Shown here: piece after piece, positions 11,381 through 23,310 of the stretch
How positions within the stretch are numbered: the stretch's first letter is position 1
How the letters are laid out: each line of letters opens with the position of its first letter
Origin: Capra hircus
Taxonomy: Eukaryota > Chordata > Mammalia > Artiodactyla > Bovidae
NCBI RefSeq assembly: GCF_001704415.2
Contig: NC_030821.1
Coordinates: forward strand, 39,849,210-39,913,209
Reading direction: 5' to 3'
DNA: 64,000 nucleotides
Notes under the pieces: generated by a model
Database searches by the model: none
What the model saw: only the letters and a program-made list of their open reading frames with translations
What the model was told of the DNA's origin: nothing
Position numbers and translations under genes: made by a program

Positions 11381-11541
11381 TGCAATGTAAAATAAAACTC
11401 CCTCACTTACCAAACTCTAAATTAGCCAACAAGATAAATTTTGAGAAACAAGATAAATTTAATAAAACTATGCAATGTAAAATAAAACTCCCTCACTTAC
11501 CAAACTCTAAATTAGCCAACAAGATAAATTTTGAGAAACAA
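11381..11541. repeat. Exact 71-bp direct repeat, period 90
   Basis: Positions 11,381-11,451 are repeated without mismatch at 11,471-11,541, with a 19-base spacer that itself repeats 'aagataaattt'. The identity implies a recent local duplication. Confidence 0.95.
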
Positions 11542-11623
11542 TATAAGGATCTAATGTTATACTTGCCCCTTGTGAGGATTAGTTCAACTTCCTCCATTAA
11601 TTAAATTCTAAAGCTATGGTTTT

Positions 11624-14600
11624 ATATAGCTTTTATAATGTTGAGGTATGTTCCTTCTATTCCTGCTTTCTGGAGAGTTTTTATCATAAATGGATGTTGA
11701 ATTTTGTCAAAGGCTTTCTCTGCATCTATTGAGATAATCATATGGCTTTTATTTTTAAATTTGTTAATGTGGTGAATTACATTGATTGATTTGTGGATAT
11801 TGAAGAATCCTTACATCCCTGGGATAAAGCCCACTTGGTCATGGTGTATGATCTTTTTAATGTGTTGCTAGATTCTGATTGCTAGAATTTTGTTAAGGAT
11901 TTTTGCATCTATGTTCATCAGCAATATTGGCCTGTAGTTTCCTTTTTTTGTGGCATCTTTTTCAGGTTTTGGTATTAGGGTGATGGTGGCCTCATAGAAT
12001 GAGTTTGGAAGTTTACCTTCCTCTGCAATTTTCTGGAAGAGTTCGAGTAGGATAGGTGTTAGCTCCTTTCTAAATTTTTGGTAGAATTCAGCTGTGAAGC
12101 CATCTGGACCTGGGCTTTTGTTTGCTGGAAGATTTCTGATTACAGTTTCAATTTCCGTGCTTGTGATGGGTCTGTTAAGATTTTCTATTTCTTCCTGGTT
12201 CAATTTTGGAAAGTTGTACTTTTCTAAGAATTTATCCATTTCTTCCAAGTTGTCCATTTTATTGGCATATAATTGCTGATAGTTGTCTCTTATGATCCTT
12301 TGTATTTCTGTGTTGTCTGTTGTGATCTCTCCATTTTCATTTCTAACTTTATTGATTTGATGTTTCTCCCTTTTTTTCTTGATGAGTCTGGCTAATGGTT
12401 TGTCAATTTTATTTATCCTTTCAAAGAACCAGATTTTTGCTTTGTTGATTTTTGCTTGGCCACTACATAATGATCAAAGAATCAATCCAAGAAGAAGATA
12501 TAGCAATTATAAATATATATGCACCCAACAAGGAGCACCGCAACATGTAAGACAAATGCTAACAAGTATGAAAGGGGAAATCAACAATAACACAATAATA
12601 GTAGGAGACTTTAATACCCCACTCACACCTGTGGACAGGTCAACTAAACAGAAAATTAACAAAGAAACACAAACTTTAAATGATACAATAGACCAGTTAG
12701 ACCTAAGTGATATCTATAGGACATTTCACCCTAAAACAATGAATTTCACCTTTTTCTCAAGTGCTCACGGAACTTTCTCCAGGATAGATCACATCCTGGG
12801 CCATAAATCTAGCCTTGATAAATTCAAAAAGATTGAAATCATTCCAAGCATCTTTTCTGACCATAATGCATTAAGATTAGAACTCAATTACAGGAGAAGA
12901 ACTATTAAAAATTCCAACATATGGAGGCTGAACAACACGCTTCTGAATAACCAACAAATCACAGAAGAAATCAAAAAAGAAATCAAAATATGCATAGAAA
13001 CAAATGAAAATGAAAACACAATGACCCAAAACCTGTGGGACACTATAAAAGCAGTGCTAAGGGGAAAGCAAAAAGCTGGTTCTTTGAAAGGATAAATAAA
13101 ATTGACAAACCATTAGCCAGACTCATCAAGACAAAAAGGGAGAAAAATCAAATCAATAAAATTAGAAATGAAAATGGAGAGATCACAACAGACAACACAG
13201 AAATACAAAGGATCATAATAGACTACTATCAGCAATTATATGCTAATAAAATGGACAACTTGGAAGAAATGGACAAATTCTTAGAAAAGTACAACTTTCC
13301 AAAACTGAACCAGGAAGAAATAGAAAATCTTAACAGACCCATCACAAGCATGGAAATTGAAATTATAAAGACTCCACCAGAAAATTACTAGAGCTAATCA
13401 ATGAATATAGTAAAATTGTGGGATATAAAATCAACACACAGAAATCCCTTGCATTCCTATACACTAATAATGAGAAAGTAGAAAAGAAATTAAGGAAACA
13501 ATTCCATTCACCATTGCAAAGAAAAGAATAAAATACTTGGGAATATATCTACCTAAAGAAACTAAAGACCTATATACAGAAAACTATAAAACACTGATGA
13601 AAGAAATCAAAGAGGACACTAATAGATGGAGAAATAGACCATGTTCCTGGATTGGAAGAATCAATATAGTGAAAATGAGTACACTACCCAAAGCAATATA
13701 CAGATTCAATGCAATCCCTATCAAGCTACCAGCGTATTTTTCACAGAGCTAGAACAAATAATTTCACAATTTGTATAGAAATACAAAAAACCTCGAATAG
13801 CCAAAGCAATCTTGAGGAAGAAGAATGGAACTGGAGGAATCAACCTACTTGACTTCAGGCTCTACTACAAAGCCACAGACATCAAGACAGTATGGTACTG
13901 GCACAAAGGCAGACATATAGATCAATGGAACAAAATAGAAAGCCCAGAGATAAATCCACACACCTATGGACACCTTGTCTTCAACAAAGGAGCCAAGAAT
14001 ATACAGTGGATTAAAGACAATCTCTTTAACAAGTGGTGCTGGGAAAACTGGTCAACCACTTGTAAAAGAATGAAGCTAGATCACTTTCTAACACCATTCA
14101 CAAAAATAAACTCAAAATGGATTAAAGATCTAAACATAAGACCAGAAACTATAAAACTCCTAGAGGAGAACACAGGCAAAACACTCTCCGACATAAATCA
14201 CAGCAGGATCCTCTATGATCCACCTCCCAGAATACTGGAAATAAAAGCAAAAATAAACAAATGGGGTCTAAGTAAAATCAAAAGCTTCTGCACAACAAAG
14301 GAAACTATAAGCAAGGTAAAAAGACAGCCTTCTCAATGGGAGAAAATAATAGCAAATGAAGCAACTGACAAACAACTAATCTCAAAAATATACAAGCAAC
14401 TTATGCAGCTCAATTCCAGAAAAATAAACGACCCAATCAAAAAATGGGCCAAAGAACTAAATAGACACTTCTCCAAAGAAGACATACAGATGGCTAACAA
14501 ACACATGAAAAGATGCTCAACGTCACTCATTATCAAAGAAATGCAAATCAAGACCACAATGAGGTACCATTTCACACCAGTCAGAATGGCTGCAATCCAA

Positions 14601-15454
14601 AAGTCTACAAGCAATAAATGCTGGAGAGAGTGTGGAGAAAAGGGAACCCTCTTACACTGTTGGTGGGAATGGAAACTAGTACAGCCACTGTGGAGAAAGT
14701 GTGGATATTCCTTAAAAAACTGGAAATAGAACTGCCTTATGAGCCGGCAATCCCTCTACTGGGCATACACACAGAGGAAACCAGAACTGAAAGAGATACA
14801 TGTACCGCAATGTTCATCATAGCACGGTTCATAATAGCCAGGACATGGAAGCAACCTAGATGTCCATCAGCAGATGAATGGATGAGAAAGCTGTGGTACA
14901 TATACACAATGGAGTATTACTCAGCCATTAAAAAGAATACATTTGAATCAGTTCTGATGAGATGGATGAAACTGGAGCCGATTATACAGACTGAAGTAAG
15001 CCAGAAAGAAAAACACCAATACTAACACATATATATGGAATTTAGAAAGATGGTAACGATAATCCTGTATGCGAGACAGCAAAAGAGACACAGATGTAAA
15101 GAACAGACTTTTGGACTCTGTGGGAGAGGGAGAGGGTGGGATGATTTGGGAGAATGGCATTGAAACATGTGTACTATCATGTAAAAAACAATCGCTAGTC
15201 TAGGTTAGATACAGGATACAGGATGCTTGGGGCTGGTGCACTGGGACGACCCAGAAAGATGATATGGGGAGGGTGGTGGGAGGGGGTTCAGGGTTGGGAA
15301 CTCATGTATGCCTGTGGCGGATTCATGCCAATGTATGGCAAAACCAATATAGTATTGTAAAGTAAAAAAATTTAAAAATCTCACATCAAACAAAAAATTG
15401 TGCTAAAATGAATAAAATTTACCATTTTAAAGTGCAATAAATAAATACATAAAT
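11624..15454 (+). mobile_element. Rearranged L1 with inverted 5' block and probable 3' transduction
   Basis: One insertion bounded by a 14-bp TSD (aaagctatggtttt 11,610-11,623; aaagctatgatttt 15,455-15,468). From the left: 11,624-12,457 is L1 ORF2 reverse-complemented (start of RT through the 'KAFDKIQHPF' region). Then 12,459-13,067 is forward ORF2 endonuclease sequence. After a deletion, 13,068-13,356 is forward pre-RT sequence. After a second deletion removing the RT core, including FADD, 13,366 onward is forward ORF2 C-terminus and 3' UTR to about 15,379. The stretch 15,380-15,454 is extra A/T-rich sequence before the TSD. The longest frame (13,812-14,729, 305 aa) is the ORF2 C-terminal part. 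It is non-autonomous. Confidence 0.9.
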
Positions 15455-15908
15455 AAAGCTATGATTTTTCCAGTAGTCATGTATGGATGTGAGAGTTGGA
15501 CTGTGAAGAAGGATGAGCGCCAAAGAATTGATGCTTTTGAAATGTGGTGTTGGAGAAGACTCTTGAGAGTCCCTTGGACTGCAAGGAGATCCAACCACTC
15601 CATTCTGAAGGAGATCAGTCCTGGGATTTCTTTGGAAGGAATGATGCTAAAGCTGAAGCTCCAGTACTTTGGCCACCTCATGTGAAGAGTTGACTCATTG
15701 GAAAAGACTCTGATGCTGGGAGGGATTGGGGGCAGGAGGAGAAGGGGACGACAGAGGATGAGATGGCTGGATGGCATCACTGACTTGATGGATGTGAGTC
15801 TGAGTGAACTCCGGGAGATGGTGATGGACAGGGAGGCCTGGCATGCTGCAATTCATGGGGTCGCAAAGAGTCGGACACGACTGAGTGACTGAACTGAACT
15901 GAACTGAA
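15455..15908 (+). mobile_element. BovB 3' end, 5'-truncated, plus strand
   Basis: Forward BovB sequence from 'ctatgatttttccagtag' to the terminal GAACTGAACTGAAC repeats. It contains the coding tail of the RT ORF ('YGCESWTVKK', 'DAFEMWCWRRLLRVPWTARR') with broken frames. Its 5' end coincides with the right TSD of the neighbouring L1, so the L1 landed exactly at the start of this fragment. Confidence 0.9.
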
Positions 15909-17158
15909 CCTAGTCTACAATTTCCTTCTACTATAACAAATCCTCCATTCAAGGGCATCTGCTCAATCTGCATTTTCTAATTCTGGCTGAACTACAACCA
16001 ATTCCCTAGGGCACAGCTTTCTGGAGTTAAGCAAGAAGTATAATAGCACTCATCTAAATATGTTCCTACTCCCTTATGTGGTCTACAGCCCTCTTAGACT
16101 TCTTTCCTTACTACACCAGAGAATCCCTCCAGTGATTACACCCTAGTACCACCTCTTGTCCAGCCTTTTCCTCTCTTTCTGATATGTCTTTAGCAGAGAT
16201 ACTGCTATCAAGCCTCAGAGGCCTATTCAAAGTTAGGAATGATCTTGATTAGAGATACTGAAGGTTATTTTTCCCTAACAGCTCCACCTTGAAGATGTAT
16301 AGGTGGTTTGCCCTCCAATGTGCCTTAATTAGGGTCCAGCAATACACAAAATTCCTTGTGGAACACCTCCTATTGTGAGCTCTGTTTTGTTTTGTTTTTC
16401 TTTGATTTATATCCATCAATTTCCAACCATTGCTGCATAAATATTATTCTGTTCTACCTAAATTTTTTATATTGATAGTGTGATATTACTTTCTCTTTGA
16501 CCCTTGGAGGCTGTCCTGGAAGAATCCTTGTTTTAAGCTACTGAAATCCTCTGACAAGCCCTCACTCTTCTTCACATACAATCTGATCCTAAAACAAACC
16601 CAATTCAACTCATCATGCTGGATCCTGCTCTTCTAATCTTTGCTTGAGGAGAACAGGGGGCAGGGAGATGGTAGGGAGGGAATTCCTTATAAAACTCCAG
16701 GTACATAAACCCAAAGCTGTGAATGTTGCTGCTAAGTCTCCAAGGCTGAGCCACAGACAACTTCCTCCCCAAAGAGTAGCTGCAAATTGTTTGCTTAAGG
16801 ATTAAATCCACGCCAAAAATATGTTGGTTGTGATGTTATTTTATTTCTGTTGTTGAACATATTTTTAAATGGTTGAACTTGAATGTTTTTGTAACAAAAA
16901 GTGCATTTTCTATGTGTTTTTCTCCTTGTCATTTCAGATATTTGAGTTTGTAAATCTTGCTCTAAAGTTTGTTGGTCCTCTGTTGCTGAACCCACTGGTG
17001 GCATCTTGTAATTTCCAAGGTCTTAGGTCCATGCTAATTAAACCTAGCTTTCTTTTAGTACCTAGACTTGCAATGTAGCCTCTCTTGACCATAAGACCAG
17101 GGAAGCTAGGTTAAAGGATGACCTTGAAAATAGTACTCTTGTTGTTCCTGTTGTTGTT
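15909..17158. other. Intergenic, nothing recognised
   Basis: Mixed-composition sequence without a recognised repeat. A T/G-rich stretch lies near 16,385-16,402 and a TTG run near 17,148-17,160 abuts the next BovB end. Confidence 0.4.
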
Positions 17159-17513
17159 GTTCAATTGCTCAGTCATGTCTGACTCTGCAACCCCATGGGC
17201 TGCAACACACCAGTCTTCCCTGTCTTTTACCATCTCCCAGAGCTTGCTCAGACTCATGTCCATTGAGTTTGTGATGCCATCCAACAATCTCAACTTCTGT
17301 CATCCCCTTCTCTTCCTGCCTTCTATGTTTCCTAGAATCAGTCTTTTTCAATGACTCGGCTCTTTGCATCAGGTGGCCAAAGTATCGGGGCTTCAGCTTC
17401 AGCCTCAGTCCTTCCAATGGATATTCAGGGTTGATTTCCATTAGGATCGACGGGTTTGCTTTCCTTGCAGTCTAAGGGACTCTCAAGAGTCTTCTCCTGA
17501 CTTCTCAAAAGTC
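17159..17513 (-). mobile_element. BovB 3' end, minus strand, diverged
   Basis: Reverse BovB end: 'gctcagtcatgtctgactc', 'gtgatgccatccaac', 'aggtggccaaagtat', 'gcagtctaagggactc'. It is more diverged than the copies at 26,494 and 41,635, hence older. Confidence 0.85.
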
Positions 17514-17654
17514 ATTCTTGAATGTTAAATATAGTTAAGTATAGTTCCTGTTAAATATAGTTCCTCAGTTCTTCTTACCATTTCTTTATATTTATTATCT
17601 TTTTTCTTTCACACCATTATTTAGGAGAGGTGCTTTCCTTGCTTTCTTTAGGTT

Positions 17655-17911
17655 TGCTGCAGCTGTTAAGTCGCTTCAGTTGTGTCCAACTCTGTGCGAC
17701 CCCATAGATGGCAGCCCACCAGGCTCCCCCATCCCTGGGATTCTCTAGGCAAGAACACTGGAGTGGGTTGCCATTTCCTTCTCCAATGCATGAAAGTGAA
17801 AGTCGCTCAGTCATGTCCAACTCTTAGCAACCCCATGGACTGCAGCCTACCAGGCTCCTCTATCCATGGGATTTTCCAGGCAAGAGTACTGGAGTGGGCT
17901 GCCATTGCCTT
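17655..17911 (+). mobile_element. Bov-A2 SINE, plus strand
   Basis: Complete dimer. The first Bov-A monomer begins 'tgctgcagctgttaagtcgc', a linker with GAAAGTGAAAGTCGCTCAG follows, and the second monomer ends 'ggctgccattgcctt'. No convincing TSD is seen. Confidence 0.9.
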
Positions 17912-17999
17912 GTTTTATGTTTTTATTCCATCTTCATCTCTTTTGGAACTTGCTATTGCTTCAATTCTTCTATTGCCCATGGCTGCTTCTTTTCTGTTT

Positions 18000-18785
18000 A
18001 CTGTAGGGGAAGGGAAAATTTCCCCCTCCTTTGTAGGTTCTTTTTGCTAGTCTAAGAATCAAACTGACATAAAATAGATTAACATTAGAAAAACAAATTA
18101 CATTTCACACTTAAAAAGGCCTCGTGGATATAGGACCTATAAATGACCAAAGCAGGCTGTTTATATACCTTTTAAGAAAAAGAATCAATTGCGACGATTT
18201 GACAAAATAGGAAGATTTGGACTTTGAGTATCAAATTAATGAAGAAGTAACAAAGTTTGTTTATACAGCTTCCTCTGCCCCAAATTCCTCATCTCCAATG
18301 ATAAGGATGGATGCCTTTCATCCACCCAGCACAGGGAGGGTGCATTCCCAGGGGAGTTTTATTTCCTGCTTTCAAGGGAACAAAGAGAGTGAGAATGTTC
18401 TTGAACCAGATGTTTCTTGCTGCTGCTGCTAAGTCATGTCAATCGTGTCCAACTCTGTGCAACCCCATAGACGGCAGCCCACCAGGCTCCCCTGTCCCTG
18501 GGATTCTCCAGGCAAGAACAGTGGAGTGGGTTGCCATTTCCTTCTCCAATGCACGAAAGTGAAAAGTGAAAGTGAAGTCACTCAGTCGTGTCCGACTCTT
18601 AGCGACCCCACGGACTGTAGCCTACCAGGCTCCTCCATCCATGGGATTCTCCAGCCAAGAGTACTGGAGTGGGGTGCCATTGCCTTCTCCTGTTTCTTTT
18701 AAGTAACTTTAATTCTGAATAATCAACATGCCACTTAGGTATATTTTGGGGGTAGTGTGCCCTGAATCTCATCAGTTTCCCCCTC
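18000..18785 (+). mobile_element. Unnamed ancient interspersed repeat, copy A, split by Bov-A2
   Basis: The segment from 'ggggaagggaaaatttcccc' to 'catgccacttaggta' matches, in the same order, a second copy at 22,370-23,310. Shared blocks are 'caaactgacata', 'atagattaaca', 'atgaagaagt', 'gtttgtttata', 'cagcttcctctgc', 'ccagatgtttctt' and 'aactttaa'. A Bov-A2 lies at 18,419-18,690. It looks LTR-like, but I could not name the family. Confidence 0.6.
18419..18690 (+). mobile_element. Bov-A2 SINE, plus strand, with TSD
   Basis: Full dimer starting with a GCTGCTGCTGC head. The linker 'gaaagtgaaaagtgaaagtg' is intact and the second monomer is complete. TSD tgtttctt at 18,411-18,418 and 18,691-18,698. 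Confidence 0.9.
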
Positions 18786-19869
18786 TGAGATTTTCCTGAG
18801 ATGGAAGTTTCTTATAATACAATCTGAACTGGTATATTGCTTTACTATTTCATTGAATTAGTCTCTTAGCCTTAAAAATAGATCTGTTCAGAAAAAGAAA
18901 AAATAGATCTGTTCAGTTAAACAATCATGTCTAATTTTAGGAGGTACTGATGTAACTGGACTCCCAAAGTTGGTCTATTCATGTGAGAAATCAAGTCTTT
19001 AATAAGGCATTTCTATGGAAACAAAAGAAATGTTAATAATCAGAGAAATTTATAAACCAGTTGCTGTGTTCTGAGTTTTGAAGATGGCCAATTGAGAAGA
19101 TTTCAGGATCTTGGATACAAACCATTCCTTCAGTAGAGTTAGGGCAGGCAGTGGCAATTTGACAGATTTTGCTGGTTTGCAGTTTGAATATCTCTAGTGA
19201 TCTTTCTAAGTGGTTCACAAAACAAAAGGTACAATAATTGTTTTATATTGGATGGTAATTTTTCTGCAATTAATATTTAGTCATCCAACTTTAGCTTGCT
19301 AAGCTTTAGAAAAAGAGTAGGTTTAGTTCTCTATAATGTCAGAAGTTTGGAAGCAAAGTTAGAAACACTAGTTTGGAGACTTGTAACTAAATATTTGAGG
19401 GTCTAGTCTAGTATACAGATAGGAAGCAAAATCTCACAGATATTAGGAGCACTATGAAAGGTTTATTCCTGAAACATAATTTCTATCATAATTTACAGTC
19501 ACCCCCATTTCAATCAAAAGTAATCATAGTAAGACTAGTCTAGTTTTAATAATCTTGGCTTGATTATTTGCTTAAGTACAGCAAGAATGGGAACTGACCA
19601 CATAGAATCTTTTAATCTACTTTGTTGAAACTTTTCATAAGAAATCTCAGATTTTAAAATTCCTTGAGGACAGTGACAAAGATAGTGGTAGAAAAATGCC
19701 AAACTTACCTCTTTTCATGCACGCACCAAAATCACAATTGTTTGCAAGACAACTATGGACAAAAAGAATTGAATCTACCAGAAAAAAAAAAATCTTCTAT
19801 AATTACAGACATAAAGAACCACAATGAGACAGGCAGGAGGGATGGACTTGTGATATAATTAAACCCCAC
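18786..19869. other. Intergenic, nothing recognised
   Basis: Contains a near-adjacent duplication of 'aaaaatagatctgttcag' at about 18,874-18,917 and an A-run near 19,781. No gene or named repeat seen. Confidence 0.4.
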
Positions 19870-22210
19870 ACCCCTAGGTGCAACCCATAAACTGGAGAAT
19901 ACCTATATTGTAAATGTTCTCCCCCAGGAGTGAGAGTTCTGAACCCCATTTTGGATTCCCCAGCCTGGGCACCAGGAAGATGAGCCCCCAGAGCATTTGA
20001 GTTTGAAAGTCAGTGAGGCTTCATTTCAGGAGCCCCATAGTACTGGGGGGAAATAGAGACTTCACTCATAATGAGAGCATACAATATTTTATACACACTG
20101 GGACCTGGGGCAAGAGCAGTGATTAACAGAAGCCTGAGCCACAGTAAACTGCTAGTCTTAGAGAGTTTCCTGGAGAGGCAGGAGGTGGCTCCAGCTCACC
20201 GTGGGCACACAGATAGTGGGTGCAGCCATACAGAACATTGTACTTCATGAATACAGCTGTTGGTAGCTGCCATCTTGGCCCATTAGTGACAAGACCTGGT
20301 CCCACCCAATAGCTTGTAGGCATCAGTGCTGGGATGCCTCTGGCCAAACAACTAACTGGGCAGAACACAATTCCACCCATCAGCAGATAGGCTTCCCGAA
20401 GACTTTCTAAGCTCATAGCCTCCTCTAGACATGCCCTTAGACACACTCCTGCCCACCAGACAGCCAAGACCCTGGTCTACCTTCCAGGGGGCAGGTCCCA
20501 GCCCTTCCCTCCAGGAAGCTCACACCACCCTCTAGACCAACCTCAACCAACAGGAGCCAGACACTAGAAGTAAGAAAACTATGATCCCACATCCTACAGA
20601 CCCAGCCTATCCAGAGTAGGACAGACCCTACCCTGGGACTAACTGGGCCCTGGCACTGTCCACTGGCAGACCAATGCTAGCTTCAGGGCACCCTGGACTC
20701 TACCCTGAGATAGGAACAAACTCCCTCCCATCAATCTGAAACAAGCTATGGGATCCTTGAGCTCTGCAGAGTCTCTCCAGAATCCAGAAACTGGCTCTGC
20801 CTGCCAGTAACCCAACACTAATCCCAGGACCTGGCTTCATGCACCAGTGGGCCAGCATTAGCCCCAGGGCCCCATAAGGTTCTGCATCCAGCTGCTTCAT
20901 GACCAGGCCCCAATAAATAGGAGCCAGCAGCATCCACACAAGGCAGAACTTGGCAACCAAACAAGCTAGGGCTTAACCAATCCTATCAGACTACCCACAT
21001 AACAATAGAAGGGCCCATGAAGTCCTTTTAGGGGGAAACCCAAGAGCATATAGCTTGAGTGACAAGAGGGGAGTTCATTGCTGGTATACATAGGACATCT
21101 CCTACAGAAGGCCACCTCTCCAAGGTTGAGAAACATAACTAACTTACCATATACATACACATACAAATAGCAATATAGATAAATGAATGGAGATAGGCAA
21201 CCTACCCAAGAAAGAGTTGAGGTTAATCATCATAAAGACAATTTAAAAACTCGGGAAAAGAGTGAATGCACAAAGTGAGAACTTCGAACTTTTTGACAAA
21301 AAGTTAGAAAATATAAAGAACTATCAGAGATAAAGAATACAAGAACTGGAGTGAAAAATACAGTAGAAGGAACAATAGTAGACTAAATGATATAGAAGAA
21401 TGTATCCGTGAACTGGAAGGTAGAGTAGTGGAAATCACTCCCACTGAATAGGAAAAAGAACAAAAGGATACCAAGAAATAAGGATGGTTTAAGAGAGCTT
21501 TGGTACAATGTCAAATGCACTGATGTTTGTACTATAGGGGTCTCAGAAGAGAGAGAAAATGTCTGAGAAAATATTTGAAGACGTAAAAGCTGAAAATTTC
21601 ACTAACCTGGGAAAGGAAACAGTCACCCATGTCCAGGAAGCACAGAAAGTCCCATACAGGATGATCCCAAAAAGGAACCTAAGACACATTGTAATCAAAA
21701 TGACAACAATTAAAGATAAAGAGAGAATATTAAGTGCAGCAAAGGAAAAACAACAAATAATCCACAAGGAAACTCTGCCGATTTTTCAGCAGAGACTCTA
21801 CAGACCAAAAAGGGAGTGGCACCGTATATTTAAAGTGATGAAAGGGGAAAACTTACAACCAAAAATACTCTATCCAGCAAGTCTCTTGTTCAGATTTATG
21901 GAGAAATCAAAAGCTTCACAGAGGAGCAAAAGCTGACAGAAATCAGCACCATGAAACCAGATTTATGACAAATGTTAAAGAAACTCCTCTAGGCAAAAAG
22001 AAAAAGGCTATTAGAAATAAGAAAATTACCAGATGAAAAGGATCACCAGGAAAGGCAAACATATAGTAAAGGTAGGAAATCATGCACGCAAAAAGCTAGG
22101 AGGGAACTAAAAGCGAATGAATAGTCTTCAATATCTACAGTAAGCAGTTAAGGAATTCACAAAACAATAAGATGTAAAATATGATATAAAAAAACACATG
22201 TTATCGCTAC
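19870..22210 (+). mobile_element. Old L1M, 5' UTR plus ORF1, lacking ORF2
   Basis: The GC-richer block 19,880-21,170 has the character of an old L1 5' UTR (repeated 'ccagcattagccccagggcc'-style phrases). ORF1 follows: a decayed N-terminal/coiled-coil region to about 21,540, then an open frame 21,559-21,936 (125 aa) with L1 ORF1p C-terminal hallmarks ('KEKQQIIHKE', 'WHRIFKVMKGENLQPKILYP'). Inter-ORF-like sequence runs to about 22,210, and then the element ends without ORF2. The normal bias is loss of the 5' end, so a surviving 5' half implies a later 3' deletion or recombination. Confidence 0.7.
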
Positions 22211-22504
22211 TGGGCATACAGAGAAATTTGGGAGAGTTGATACAGGCAAAAATATTTCTTTTCTGCTAGCATTAATCAGAAGTACCAGAATCTTTCAGTT
22301 GCAACAGCCCTCAGAGCAAGCAGTATCCAGCCTGTGAAGCTTATCCTTCAGTGAGGCCAACTATGCTAAATTGTAGGAAAGGGAAAATATCCCCCTACCG
22401 TTCATTCTTTTAGCTGGTCTAATAACCAAACTGACATATGATAGATTAACAGGAGAACAGCAAATTTAATATCATGTTAAAGTGACTAAATTGGACTCTA
22501 AGTG

Positions 22505-22700
22505 GTGGTTTAGTTGCTAAGTCATGTCCAACTCTTTTGACCCCATGGACTGTAGCCCGCCAGGCTCCTCTGTCCATGGGATTCTCCAGGCAAGAATACT
22601 GGAGTGGGTTGCCATTTACTTCTCCAGGGGATTTTTCCCACCCAGGACTCAAACCTAGGTCTCCTGTACTGCAGGCAGATTCTTTACTGATGAACTATGA
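22505..22700 (-). mobile_element. Bov-tA SINE, minus strand (first of a tandem pair)
   Basis: Reverse Bov-tA from 'gttgctaagtcatgtcc' to a decayed tRNA-related head ending near 'ctttactgatgaactatg'. It abuts a second Bov-tA in the same orientation. Confidence 0.85.
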
Positions 22701-22703
22701 AAA

Positions 22704-22917
22704 GGAAAGGAAAGTGAAGTTGCTCAGTCGTGTCTGACTCTTTGCGACCCCATGGACATAGCCTACCAGGTTCCCTCATCCATGGGATTTTCCAGGCTAG
22801 GGTACTGGAATGGGTTGCCATTTCCTTCTCGAGGGGATCTTCCCAACCCAGAGATCGAACCCAGGCCTCCCACATTGCAAGCAGACACTTTACAGTCTGA
22901 GCCACCAGGGGAAATCC
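22704..22917 (-). mobile_element. Bov-tA SINE, minus strand (second of a tandem pair)
   Basis: Reverse Bov-tA beginning 'aaaggaaagtgaagttgctc' and ending in the tRNA-related head 'ctgagccaccaggggaaatcc'. It is followed directly by a microsatellite. Confidence 0.88.
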
Positions 22918-22978
22918 ATATAGATATAGATATAGATATATAGATATATAGATATATCTCCATATATATCTCTTTTAG
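22917..22978. repeat. (TAGATA)n microsatellite
   Basis: Interrupted tandem ATAGAT/ATATAG units between the head of the second Bov-tA and the ancient repeat. Confidence 0.9.
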
Positions 22979-23310
22979 ACAAAAAAATAAATCCTTTGTA
23001 AGAATTTGACAAAACACAGGATTGGGGGCTTGCTGTAGCAAATTGATGAAGAAGTTACCAGGTTTGTTTAAGCAGCTTCCTCTGCTGTGACTTCCCTATC
23101 TCCAGTGATAAGAATACCCTTCATCCTCCTGGTATAAGGAGGATAGCTTCCTATGGCAGTTTGCTACTTGCTTTCAGAGGAACAAAGTAGGATTGGAGTG
23201 TTCTTCTTGCACCAGTTGTTTCTTACATAACTTTAACTAAAAGTCATCAATATGCCACCTTTGCATATTTGGGAGCAGCCTTCCCTGACTCCCATCACTG
23301 CAATGAATTC

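Larger units (their letters stand above)
22370..23310 (+). mobile_element. Unnamed ancient interspersed repeat, copy B, split by two Bov-tA
   Basis: Second copy of the repeat at 18,000-18,785. It starts 'gtaggaaagggaaaatatcc' and ends near 'catcaatatgccac'. The middle is occupied by two Bov-tA insertions and a TAGA-type microsatellite (22,500-22,978). Same orientation as copy A. Confidence 0.6.

Noticed and set aside
13060..13370. Deletions in the rearranged L1 as splicing of an L1 transcript
   Set aside because: The junctions do not have GT...AG borders at the corresponding positions of the intact L1; short shared bases fit better.
20123..20960. Minus-strand frames of 114 and 86 codons in a GC-richer block
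   Set aside because: The block is an old L1 5' UTR. The frames have no recognisable domain and the plus strand leads directly into ORF1.
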